64,000 nucleotides of DNA from Fratercula arctica (Eukaryota; Chordata; Aves; Charadriiformes; Alcidae): contig CANTUZ010000012.1 in assembly GCA_947846985.1 (NCBI GenBank), positions 18,500,135 to 18,564,134 of the forward strand, read 5' to 3'. Positions 37,301 through 48,803 of the stretch are shown piece after piece; within the stretch, counting starts at the first letter, position 1; each line of letters opens with the position of its first letter. The notes beneath the pieces are model-generated. The model worked only from the letters and a program-made list of their open reading frames with translations. It was not told where the DNA came from and did no database searches. A program made the translations under genes and the position numbers.

Positions 37301-40300
37301 TATTATCAGAAAAATATTTTCCCTAAATCAACATGTTTTCAAATATTTCAGTTGATGACAGAAATTGATTTTACAAACAGGTACAACACAGACTATAAAC
37401 GGCAGCTAATAACCTCAAGATGATACCCTTAAGATTAATCTAATATTGCAAAATCTTTCAGAGTGAGTATTTATTTCCCCTGTTGCATTTCTGTTGAGGC
37501 AGTTGGACTCAGCAGCCCCATTTGCTTTCTCAGCATCTGATGCCAGAGTACACAACAGTACGGGTGGAAAGAACGCAGCAAGAGAGAGATGTAATCACCA
37601 AAGAAATGGCGCAACAGACTTAGAGAGAGGACGATTCTCACAGCAGGTCAGCTGAAGTGGCAGCTGTGCATTTCTGGGCTAGTACCAAGCGTCCACTACC
37701 ATCTTACAAGAATTTTTGTGCCTTTAGATTTTATCCTTGTTGACTGAAATACATAAATATTTTCTAACAGTACCACTGCTTTTCAGAAAGTACTGGTCCA
37801 GCCCCAGCACAGGACAAACTTTCTCCAATACTTCATTTTTCTAATCTCCAAGGCTCAAACAAGAGATGTGTGGAGAATCTTTGTGTGTTGCCCTTCACAC
37901 TTGCATTCAAATCTTCCCTGCTTAATGAGCCATGGGCTGTTGCTCTGAAACAGAGGACATTAACCGTTCAGAAAAAATAAACCCCTGCAGATTAATCACC
38001 TGGCTTCTTCATGGGCCCAATTCCAATCAGCAGGCAGTGTGAAAGCAGAACATCTCTGTATACACTTCCTGACTGATAAACATATTAGCTGATCGCTACG
38101 CCTGGCTTTGACAAGCGTATAGCATATGAGTCTTATTTCATTGTTTATTTCAAATGAATACCAGAGGTCTCCAAACGTCACTATATTCACAGAAACTAAC
38201 AACTGTGCAGCCATTACTTGATTCTCTTAGCATTCCCCCTTCCCTCTGCCAGTGAAATAATATCTATTTCATGCTTCTTGATTTTTGAAATGAATGTTTT
38301 ATTGCTTTCTGAACAGCACTTAACTGCTAGGTATCACTTCTGAGTCCACCATGCAGTAATCCTTGCAAAGATAAGGATCTCAATTCATCTTGGGAACCAC
38401 ACTTTGCTAGAAACTGGCCACTGACTACTAGTGGTTTACCAAGGAGCAGGAATACCTTTAACTTTATTGTTATTTAGCCTGACCACTCCATTTTAGTACA
38501 GGAGGGATAGTATGAAAAGGAAACAGGATTAAGTGTTGGCCAAAAGGATGGCAAACCCATCAAAAGCCCTTTGCCAGACTTTGAACATAGCATAGGCAGG
38601 ACGCAATGCTTAATTTTCTGGAAACACAGAGAAAGGAAACCGCCAAACAACCAGTTGTGCTGTCAGCACAATTTCCCCCATCCCACAGCAAAGTAAGCTC
38701 AAAAAAGACAAATGGGATATGGCATTAAACAGTTAAACAGACCTGAACTGCTCCAATTTATGTAATGACAATACCCTCCCATCATCATAACCCACCTCTT
38801 CACCCCTGCCCGCCCCAGCTCTCCATGGTTCGGAAGACTTTTTGAACAGAGTGATTCTAGCATAACATGAAGGAAATACCAGCTCTATCTTTTGATCATT
38901 TCTTATTCATCTCCTTTCTCTTGTTGGGTCAAATCTCAGTCTCACTGAACTACTGATTTACCCTATTAGCGGGGAACAGTGAACCCCCATCCTCATTTCT
39001 TTCCTTCACGTGTCTACTAGGTTGTTTCCTATGTTTCCATTTTTATAGCCCTCAGAGGCTACAGGAGCGTGCTGCTTTGATTGCCTTTACCTTATCCTTC
39101 TATAGGTCATGCAGGTCAGTGGCATACCTGGAATAAACTGGGACTGTTATTTCAACCGTCAGTCACACTTCAGCTGGAAGGCAAAGTCCCATTAGCAGGG
39201 AGACTGAAGTGCTGCAGAGCAAAGCAGAGGACAGTAGTGTCTTTGATGCCAACTGTGTGCTTCAGCTCCCACCTGTTAACAGGTATCCATGGGCACCGCT
39301 GTTCCCCTGGCTCTGTTTCCCTTTGATCATGTGTTGCCATTGGAGCATTTCAGTAAACAGGGCCCAGAGCAGGGTGTATGTGTCTCTGTGACCATGCACC
39401 ACAGGCCGGATCCTCCACAGATTAAAAGTCAAAAACAGTTGTGGTGTTTTCCTGAGCTGAGGATTCGGCCCTGTATTCTTAATGCTCCTCTGCCACCAAG
39501 CAGGGCCTCATCAGCAAGATGCTGAGCAGCATTTGATTAAGACCAGTGTGAACAGAGTACACACAGCATCACAGATTCCCCAGAAATGGTGCTCTACAAA
39601 GAATCACCTGGATCCTACAAAAAAGCCACGTGCAGAGACCACATAAATAAAATGGCACTCCAAACTGGTTGTATTTGTAGACCTTCAGCCTGTGCTGCGG
39701 TCACAAGCCCTGCATTTGGGCACGTTAGTTCATCACTTCTTCAAAAAGGCCAAAACACTGCCGAGAGGGATGCAAACATGTTTGCTTTATGATGACGCAG
39801 AAAGCCTCTGCCTAGAGTCTCCCAAACAGGCCTTCCCTTTCCTTCAGTGGCATGTGAAGAGTGCACACTACATGCTTTAAATAGGATTCAAGTCACTTTT
39901 TTCATTGCTATTAGAGCAGGTACTCCTGGAGATAAAAGCAACTGTCTCAGAAGAGCCAGTATGACATCTGGTACATAGCACCAAAAATAAATCTTTAACT
40001 TCCTCTCATACCTGCCAAACCTGCTCCAAGGAAATAAACCTGGGAAATAGTACAAATATACTCTTCTCTCTGATTTCAAAGAAAGAACTGACCTATTTTT
40101 TCTTTGCCCACTTTAAACATTTCCTATGACAAGATCAGTTTGCTAAAACAATGGGTTATGTTTGGAATAACCACAATCATAAAAGAAAATTGCATGCATA
40201 TGAAAAAGGCAAGTGGCCTGATGTTTGCATTGGAGGTAATTCACGCTAATACCGCTATTTATAGTGCAGCAGCACCTTAGGGACCCAGCCACGCTCAGCA

Positions 40301-40667
40301 CACCTACTTGCTAAGCACTATAGAAACATGAAATCTGATAGTCTCTCCCCTGTAGTACACTCATACTTGTGATTTATGGAAACTGGTTGTGTAACGCCAT
40401 ATAATTCGGGAGTGGCCCTTTGTTAAATTATTTTCTCTGGCCATATTTGTGTAATACGTATTTGCCATCTCCTTTCAATAGCTGACCTGGCTTACAAGAA
40501 TACAAGAGATTTGTGTATTGGCGAAGATGACCTACTTAAATCAGGAACAATTAAAGACCCAGTTCCTATTCACAAGGTTGACTAAGGAACCACACACACA
40601 CAAAAATCAAATTGAAGAAGTCAGGAAATGTTTCTCAGTGCTACAATTCTGGTCATACGGGAGGGTC

Positions 40668-40685
40668 GGGGGGGGGGGGGGGGGG
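40668..40685 (+). repeat. G18 homopolymer
   Basis: Eighteen guanines in AT-rich surroundings, with flanking GGG (GAGGGTC upstream). It has strong G-quadruplex potential. Confidence 0.9.
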
Positions 40686-41020
40686 TGGTGTCAAAAAAGG
40701 AAGTGCTTGTGAATCATTATTAGCAATGCAAATAGGACACATTTGGAGGCTGTCACCATCCTGGTCGCTCATCTGCTTTTATTAGCCCTCATTCTTTATT
40801 CTTATTGTCTTTGGTTTTCTGCACTTGTCATTAAAGTTAGTTATGTTATAGGCATCTGTTTAGCATATTCTATATGAAAATGCAAATGCAGATGAAAAAC
40901 AGTAAAATAAATATATGCAGCTTCCATGTCATGTATATATTTGACTGTAGCATATCAAATACAAAAGAATTGTTTATCACTTCCAAAGTCTGCTTGTTCA
41001 TTATGTGCATTACTTTTTTA

Positions 41021-41034
41021 CCAGCAGATGGCAG
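41021..41034 (+). promoter_or_regulatory. Perfect CTCF core motif
   Basis: CCAGCAGATGGCAG fits the 14-position CTCF core consensus CCASYAGRKGGCRS at every position. It lies in non-coding DNA between the two CpG-island promoters, where an insulator or loop anchor would be plausible. Binding is inferred only from sequence. Confidence 0.5.
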
Positions 41035-44000
41035 TTTACCATTATTTTAAATAGGTTCTTTCGTTAATATCAGATGTTTTAAAGTTCTAAGTGGCTGGTA
41101 AAAAGCCTTGAGCTCATTTCAAAGTTAATTTTTAATTCAACTTCCTTCTGCATCATCTCCTCTAGAAAAAATAATAAAAACTGAGCTATTTGTTTCAGTT
41201 TACAGCCCTGCTGTTGACCGAAGCTAAACATTATCTATACAGTTACCCGACAGCAAGTTCATCCAGCACCAGTGGGTATTATTATCCAGCCTCAAACACC
41301 CACTGCTGCTGCCAGGCCCCTGAGGCACACTTTACACTCCCCAGCTCCCAGCCTGTGCTTGGGGAGTTGCACACAACATTACTAACTCTGGTAGCAAGGG
41401 CAACATGAAGGATGTGATTGTACAAAGGGGCCAGTGGTTTATTTACTGCTGTGTTGCTTGGACACTGTCTGAATTTTAGGTGACAGAGTTAAAACTACCA
41501 TCCAGGCAATGCTGTGCTGCCTCCTGCACTGCAGCCAAGGAGGACCAAGGGTGTGGGGAGTCTGTGCCAGGAGATGCAGCCTGCAGGGCACTTTTACCAG
41601 TCCTGCTGCTACTCAAGGCCATCCTTTAACCTAGTCAGAGATGCAACCATGAGACCATCTCCCCTGGCTTAACACAGGGCTGAGAATGAGAGCCTTCTCA
41701 GCAAAAAAACTCCAGCAGGGAGCACAAGCAAAATGAAAGGATGAGTCTGTCAGTCCAACACTGCTTTAAGACCTGGGCACGGATTTACCCTGGGCATCAT
41801 CTGACACGTGCAGCTCTCACAGGCACAGCAGTGCGTACCCACACCCTAAAATCAGGCCCAGGGGAGAGACTCATGCACCAAGAGCCTCCCTCTCCACTGA
41901 CCCTGTGATGACATTGCTCAGTCTTGTGTGAGCCCATCTTCCCTTCCTGCCCCAACAACTCCCTCCTTTGTGTCAACACTGGCATTCAGGCTGACTTGAT
42001 GAGGCAATGAGGCAGCTCACAGTTGGATTTGTTCCCTCATTCAACTCTGCCACCCACCACAGCACACAAATGCTCCTTTTGGCAGCATCAGCCACAGAGA
42101 TTTTTGCTGGATTAAAGCAATCATGTGACCCCCAGCTTCTCGCAGGAGCAGCACCAAACAGCAACAAAGAGCAGAACTCCTCTCACCTTACACCACAGGC
42201 ATGCCAGCTCGGCCTTTCGCTATGTGATGGTATTTCAGGCACACATCCATTTTCTGACAACTCTTCAGCCACTGAGCACAATGGTGGGTTGAAACAGACT
42301 GCACAGAGAGCGGGAAGGAGGAAGGGGCTTCCCTCACCTGCCCACAGCCTGGGGACAGGCTGGTTTTGTAGTTGGGCTGCGATTTTATTCATTTGGTTTT
42401 TTTGTTTTGCTTACATGGCAAACTGCCCTTTCCCTAGGGCTGCACAGGTCCTTTCAAGTCCTGCAACTTTTGAATTTGCATTCCTTGTATTCTCACACTG
42501 AACTGGCAAACAAGAGACTCAGGAGATCATTTTGCATCTGTTAAAGAACTAAACAAAGCTAAAAGTTCCAAAACAAAGAGTATTGACACACACCAATCTG
42601 TAACCTATCTTGGGAACACAACGTTTTCTTTTACAAGCAGTCCCACATAGCCTCTTTTTAATGATCTGCAGAGAGACTAAGAAATTCACCAGTGGTATTA
42701 AATTAGAAGATGAAACCAACAGAGAGCGCAGATGTGTTATACAAATGGGCAAAGAGAGATGAAAAACACAGGCAGGAGAAAGGAGATGTGACAACATTTG
42801 GGAAAAACAGGAAAGCATTACAGTGTGGGGAACAACAGGACACGTATACATGGGATCAGGCACAGACTGACCAGGGGAGATCGAAAATGTGCAAAGGGGA
42901 ACAGTTCAGCAGTAGGGGAAAGAGACTGACCAACAGGTCTTTTCTCTCTAACGCTGAAGATTCCTGAAGATGCACCACACTGGGTACCCATCATGGTGAA
43001 GTCCTCATGGGTAGAGCTGTGCTTGTAAAATAACACTGATACAGTTTCACCTGCCTTTGGCACTTCCCAAACAATCATATAGCCAGAAAATACATGCTGA
43101 TCAACCTCTCTTCCTCGTGTGGGCAACTGCATAGGCAAAGCAGATGTCCAAGTGAACCTGACACCATCCTATCAACTTTTGTTTCCATCTGAGAAGTAAT
43201 TTAAATAACATTCAAAGCAGGTTTAACATCAGTTATTACTCTGTTTGATTATTGCATTCCTAAGATAATGGATTTCAAAATTGTATTTCTAGTTGAAGAT
43301 TAAAGAGCTACTTCTAGGATTCCTACCTGCTTTATTAAAGTAAGACTCAATCTAGTCTCAAAAGTTGAACATTAATATAGAGGAGATTTGCTGTCATCTT
43401 AGTAAGTGTTAGCAGCAATCATTTAGCATTCCCATTACTTTCCCACCCAAACCTCACCTACTCATGTTGAGAAGCAAAATGGATTTCTTATACCCACATG
43501 CCACCTTCATCTTGCAGGTACTCAGGGACACCTAACACTGTTGGACCCCAGCTTTTCTGCTCTGCTTCACAGAGTGAAAGCAGGTTTGTGCCTCAGGGAC
43601 GAAAGAGGGCAGCTTTTCACGCCTGTGATGCACAGGTACCCCCCTGACCTTCTGAGCAGCCTGCTCCCCCTCCAGGGAGGTTGCTGTGAACAGAGGAGAA
43701 CGCTGCTGGCTCACTGCATGGCTAATGTGCAAATGGCATCTAGCCACAGTTGATGCCCTGGTATATACTGGGCATTGGAAAGCAACACACATTCGTTCAG
43801 AGTGCACGGCAAGAGGTGAATCTTTTAATTGTCCGATCACACACATCATCAGGCAGTGGAAGTCCATTTAGGTAGCCCTGCACTTCTTGTATACACACTG
43901 TCACTTTATATCGCAGGCACAGAGCCCCAACGCTTGCCTATGACTAGAGCATACATCCCCAGAAACGGGTGGAGGGAAGAAGGAAGAGAAGAGACATATC

Positions 44001-44979
44001 ACTCAGCACGGTGCAGAGCTAGGCCCTCTCGATTTCATCTCACAAAGCCAAGAACAAGTTGGCTTCTGGCCCTGCTGCTGGAGAAAACAGAGGAAAAATC
44101 CCACATCCTGATGAGAATCTGGAGCAAAACTATGCCCCATGGATTTTCTCTGAGATACAGCATTGCCTAAATCAGGTCTAATTGCCACACAATACAGGAT
44201 GGAGAATCTCTTCATTCCCCCAGAATCTGTCCCAAAGGCTGACGACTCTTAGCTGCTTCATAATCTTGTGCACTGAGTCATATTAAATCAGCAGCAGGCC
44301 TCAGCCTAGGTTTGCCACTCTATGAATGTGCACTGCATTGGGAGGAAGAGGAGTTGCAATCTGAGCCTAAAAGTCACGTTGTGCATTTCCTCCCCCCCTT
44401 CTCCTCCCCAGCTTTATGCCAAAAGCAGAGCAGCAACCAGGTGGCTTATCCGCCGCCAGCACCTTCTATTTTCTAAGTTTCCTACGAGAGCACAGAGAAA
44501 CCATGATGCTGAAGAACTACATTATCTCACTTTGCGCCAGATTTTCTGCCTCCCTCTGTGATTTACCATGCCAAAATCTTTGCCATTTGAGTGATATGGA
44601 AAGCGGAAGATGAAGGCTCAAAATCTGCAATTTTGCCTAGAATACGCAGCAAATGTCTAATTAGAAATCAATACTTATGAGCTGTGTTTCTCTACTATAA
44701 TTTGTTCTGCCCCAAAGTATCGCTGCTGCGTCACTTAGAAGACACGAAGGGTCGAGGCGAAGTCTGCTAATAGAGAAACATAGCAGAGTACCATGTGGGG
44801 AGCAGCAGCTGACTGGAGGCTGACCGTACTTGGCTCTCCAGAGACACCGGCCTGCAGGACAGGGACACAGGAGCCCACGGAAGGGAGAGCTTCAAGACAT
44901 TAAATACCTGGTGGCTGAGAGCTGGTGCAGCTGCAGCAACCAAGAAGGGTTTGTCTTCATCTGCTGAGCAGGGCTGTGG

Positions 44980-45200
44980 GCTCCTTCCCGGTGGAGGCGG
45001 ACGTGGTTGGGTCACGTGCGGCGGTGTCCCTGGAGTCCAGCTTCCTGCAGCGTGCTCTGCAGAGGGCAGCAGCTCCGGCAGCGCAGGAGCTCCAGCCAGG
45101 GAACGCAACCCGCCGGCCTCACAACGCCTCCCGCTGTGAGGATGCCCCTCAGCAACGCTTCTGCCTTTGCCTCTTGGTTTCTGGGCGGAACTAAGTCCTA
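44980..45200. other. Small CpG-rich patch
   Basis: About 200 bp with clearly more CpG than its flanks, including an E-box CACGTG near 45014. The minus strand has an acceptor-like TTCGTTTCTAG just upstream (about 45198) and an ACCAG-GTATTT donor-like site near 44911, with a 179-codon frame across it (44767-45306). It could be an exon of a non-coding transcript or an unmethylated enhancer. No protein family was recognised. Confidence 0.3.
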
Positions 45201-47640
45201 GAAACGAAGGTCTCGAACCTGGCACCACAAAATGGAGCTTGCAAATAACTGTATGCTTAAAAAAAATTGCCCTACAATGTGTGTAACTAAGGTGGGAATT
45301 AAACATAAGGCAGAAATTCAGGATCTGACTGTGTGTTTAAAGGGGGCCATGTCCCATCAGAAGCCAACCTATCAGTAAAACCGGGAACAAAACAAGGCCT
45401 GAGCACCTACCAAATGGCAAATACCCTCAAACAAAACAAAGAGCTGAAACAAAAAGAACCATTAGAGCCAAATGCCCTTTCACCTCCTAGCAGCATGTAA
45501 ACACATGAAGGCCAAACTCAGGCAGAACTGTTGGTTTTGTGGCAAGTTTTCTCTGACTAAGAACTTGCGTTTTTAGTCCAGCATCTGAGATCTTTGGCCA
45601 AGCTGCACGCTGCTACATACTCTGCAGTTCTACTTGGCTGGGGTGTGGGACAAACGCAAGACTAATTCTTCAGCCAGGACTCATCTACTGTGCCAAATAT
45701 GATGAATTAAGAATACACTCACTAGGTCAGTGAGTTTTGTAAATTACAAGTGTTGCAAGGGTTACTAACAAAAGAAATTGTAGGATATACCGAGTTTCAT
45801 TTACAGCTTGTATACTGAAAGTAAGGATCCTTACCCAGCAGTGAATTTTGCTCAGTGAAACTCAAAGTTTAAGTAAATGCAAATAGCCTACACTGAAAAT
45901 GTGAAAAATAAACAAAATATCATTTAATTTAATTTGAGCGCCCAAGCAAGTCATTCACAAGTCTGTTTAATGTTTAGGAAGAAAAAGCCTTAGTTCAGTC
46001 CCTACAAATGGTTTTAGTTACTTCTGTGACTTTCCATCTCTTGAGGATAATCTACTCCTAATAAGGACAATTGCTTAGATTTATTACCCCACTGAGGTCT
46101 TGTTAAAGATCTACCAAAAATCCTATTTAAATGAAAAGGACAATAGAATCTTTAAAGTCAGTATAGAGTTTAATTAAAACCTGAAAAAGAATCCATGTCT
46201 TTATGCATAAGAAAAGCAAAAACAGATTTCAAAGCTGTTAAACTACATGTAATTGGCATAAACTATCCATTGAGCCAAAGCAAAAAAAAAAAAAAAAAAA
46301 GCAGGCTATCGTATGGAAATTGGAGTCTATTAATAAATAACAAACCTGATACATGTGCATAGCCATATTTTTGCACGCATTTTTTAATTTGCCTAATTTG
46401 CTAGGCATATCTTAGAGCAAACATGAGACATGCTAGCTGTTAAGTTGAACAAATCCAAAAGGGACAAAAAAAGACTGACTGAAATCAATGCATTAACATA
46501 CACCAGTATTTAAAAACGTTTCATAATGTTCCCAAAGAGAGCCTGTAAACTGCAGCAGTCTGAGTGCAAAACTGCTGTAATCTGTGTTCCCATGTAGTCA
46601 TTATTCACACATGGGAGTATACAGTTCCTACAATCATTTTTCATGCATGAATACTTTAAAACCCAAAATCACTGACATAAATACACAAGGGGACCTCCCT
46701 TTCGAAAGTTAACATCTTATGAACTCTGAAAGGGAATGTGAAGACAGATACCGGTCCACACGCTGACGCTGCTCTCCTGGAGGGATGGGTCTGTGCGCAG
46801 CCCCCCTGCAACGCCAGGCGCACCCAAGCCTTCTCAGGCTGGGAGTCACCACTGGCCACTCACCCCCAGCTGCAGAGCGAAATCCAGCAATGTACAGACA
46901 GAGCAGACCAAAATCTTACCACTTCTCCCTTCCCCCCACCAGCATGCAACTGGGGCCCCACATGTAGGGAAGGGAGGTCAGCCCAACAGCTGCTTTGGGC
47001 ATGCAGTTTCCTTTTCAGAAGATAATAAATTTTGAGACACAAAAAATAAGCCCATAACCTATTTCTGCATTAAAGGCACTTTTCCTTCTCTGTCTTTCCA
47101 CAGGTTAAAGGATGATGGGCTGGCTGGGGGCAGGCAGACACACAGACGGGCTCTGCAGAGAGGAAACGCACGCAAAGGCAGCTCCATGCAGCAGTGGTGA
47201 CGGTAATGCTGCGGCTGGAAAAGGAGGTGACAAAATGGTGGCCCTCCCCTCCTGTCTGGCTCGGCTTGCACCCCATCGGTGAGAATGACAAAGCAAAACG
47301 GTCACTAGAGAACTCCAGGTCTGAGGTGGGTCATGCGATCGATTCCCTCATCTGGAAAAATCCCGAGAAGATGGTATGTTAACCTTCCCTCTGCAGCACG
47401 TCTGTTCCTTGTTTAATGATTTAATCAATTTAATCAAACACATTTCAAGCCCACCGTAAGTGGCCATCTTGCTACTTAGGCTTTTCCACAAAATTAGCTG
47501 CAATTAAAAAATTGCAGCTCTTTCCAGTGCTGTAGTATAGTCAGCACCTTTGCTTTTAAACTGCATTTTTGTACAAGTGACCCCTGGCGCTATGTCTGAC
47601 TTGGGCAGCTGTGGCGGAATGTATCAGAAGGGCTAGAAGC
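45201..47640. other. Intergenic DNA
   Basis: No gene was seen. An A19 run lies at 46282-46300. A good plus-strand acceptor-like site is present near 47102 (CTGTCTTTCCACAG), but the exon after it is undefined. Confidence 0.5.
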
Positions 47641-47689
47641 CATCTCAAGTAAACAGCTGCCTGCATTGACCAATTCCCAGCTCACCTCT

Positions 47690-47816
47690 CACGGACTTCT
47701 GAGACTGAACTGGTGGAACAGCATCTTTTTCAGTATTTAGGGCCGCTTCTTTTAAATCCAGAAAAACCTGCCCAAGGCTAGCTATGTGCCCAGCCAGCAG
47801 GTCCCTCAGAGGCCTG
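47690..47816 (-). other. Possible exon, unidentified
   Basis: On the minus strand a pyrimidine-containing acceptor (CGCTGCCTCCCAG, near 47817) precedes a frame reading LRDLLAGHIASLGQVFLDLK with further protein-like sequence, ending at a donor-like AGAG-GTGAGC near 47689. The phase does not match the candidate first exon ending at 47977, which argues against a simple coding link. Confidence 0.2.
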
Positions 47817-47976
47817 GGAGGCAGCGGTGGTGGCCCAGGGTCCCTGCTGGCAAGTCTCTGGGGCACCCCTTCCCACAGAGACCTCTGCTGCGGTGACTCG
47901 AAAGGTCTTTGGATAAATGCAGTGAAATCCACCGTGGTTCGGTTACAACAGCAGCTTTGCAATACCTAAAACTCAC

Positions 47977-48033
47977 CTTGCACCCGGTGCTACTGACACC
48001 GAGGTGGAGGGCGCGGTAACACGCGACTGCCAT
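47977..48033 (-). CDS. Candidate first coding exon of an unidentified minus-strand gene
   Basis: A minus-strand ATG at 48031-48033 (G at +4, in-frame TAG two codons upstream) opens 19 codons, MAVACYRALHLGVSSTGCK, ending in phase 0 at a consensus donor: the exon ends at 47977 and is followed by GTGAGT. It sits at the edge of the CpG island, where first exons belong. The peptide is not recognised; basic and small residues would suit a leader, but this is speculation. Reading through the donor runs on into non-homologous sequence. No in-phase second exon was established, so the transcript may equally be non-coding. Confidence 0.3.
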
Positions 48034-48485
48034 CGGCTAATTTAGCCCGAGAGCGGGGCTGAGGCGTACGGCCGCCGGCGGGGGAAGATGGCTGCCGCCC
48101 CGCGCCGGGCCGGGCCGGGCCCGCCCGTCTCCATGGCGACGGCCGCGGGAAAGCGTGGGGGGGCTCAAGGAAATGGTGGGCGGCACCAACGCCGGGCCCG
48201 GCCCGGGGCGGGGGGACGGGGAGGGCCGCCCCGCCAAGGCCCCAAACGTGCCGCCGGGCCCGGCCCCGCCGTACCCGAGCGCTGGGAGCGGACGGGCCGG
48301 CATCGCCCTGATCCGGGATGGGGCTGGTTTCCGCCCGCAGTTGTTGGGAGGCGGAGGGCGATTCAAGGCGCCTCGGGCCGGCGATTGTGAGCCTAATTAG
48401 GGAGGGAAACGTCCGATACGAGGCCTCTGTGAAAGCCATGTTAAAACACTTGGTTTTAACGGTGCATCCTGGGGGTTGTATTCCT
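47980..48485. promoter_or_regulatory. Second CpG island: orphan promoter
   Basis: About 450 bp of CpG-dense DNA with a YY1-like AAGATGGCTGCC (48085-48096), a near-perfect RFX X-box GTCTCCATGGCGAC (48127-48140), GC boxes (about 48200-48230) and, at the edge, a ZNF143-like GCATCCTGGGGGTTGTATT (48464-48482). The set is typical of a TATA-less, often bidirectional promoter. A minus-strand start plus donor lies at 47977-48033 and a plus-strand candidate exon at 48673-48803. No known gene between ZNF644 and HFM1 comes to mind, so the product is unknown. X-boxes are frequent in promoters of ciliary and testis genes. Confidence 0.75.
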
Positions 48486-48672
48486 CAATGACCTTTTTAA
48501 AGAAATATGTTCTGAAATCTCTTGTCAGCGGCTGTGGGAAGGCACAGATGTTTACAGATGTTAGCCAGTACTTGAAATTATATTATCGATTCCACGTGGT
48601 GGCAAAGAGCTCATTTCCCATTCCAGCCCCATAGCAGCAGGAAATGTAAATTTAATGCTGCCCTTTTTTCAG

Positions 48673-48803
48673 CTTTTTCACCAGAGAGAGAAAACCCAGC
48701 ACAGTTTCGAGGCAACGTGAAGGCTGCGAAGCTGGGCTGAAATCTTGGAGCATCCCGAGCACTTTCAACCTCCTCTAACGCTCACCAGCAGAACTACATC
48801 TTG
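48673..48803 (+). other. Candidate plus-strand exon downstream of CpG island 2
   Basis: A good acceptor (CTGCCCTTTTTTCAG, ending 48672) and a consensus donor (ATCTTG-GTGAGT, exon end 48803) bound a 131-nt segment 200-600 bp downstream of the island on the plus strand. All three frames contain stops, so if it is transcribed it is non-coding or holds a stop codon. It may be the second exon of a divergent non-coding RNA. Confidence 0.3.

Larger units (their letters stand above)
37301..44979. other. Intergenic DNA
   Basis: No gene was supported. The block holds a G18 run at 40668-40685 and a perfect CTCF core at 41021-41034. ORFs such as 42007-42501 (plus, 164 codons) have no family match, no splice context and low-complexity composition. 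Confidence 0.5.

Noticed and set aside
42007..42501. 164-codon plus-strand ORF
   Set aside because: No family signature, no splice or promoter context, and shadow ORFs of similar size on the other strand.
45209..45219. Perfect pol III B-box-like GGTTCGAGACC on the minus strand
   Set aside because: No A box at the right distance and no cloverleaf could be drawn, so it is neither a tRNA nor a tRNA-derived SINE by sequence.
44767..45306. 179-codon minus-strand ORF
   Set aside because: Open mainly because of the CpG-rich patch. Low-complexity Pro/Ala/Ser and no recognisable domain; kept only as a possible non-coding exon.
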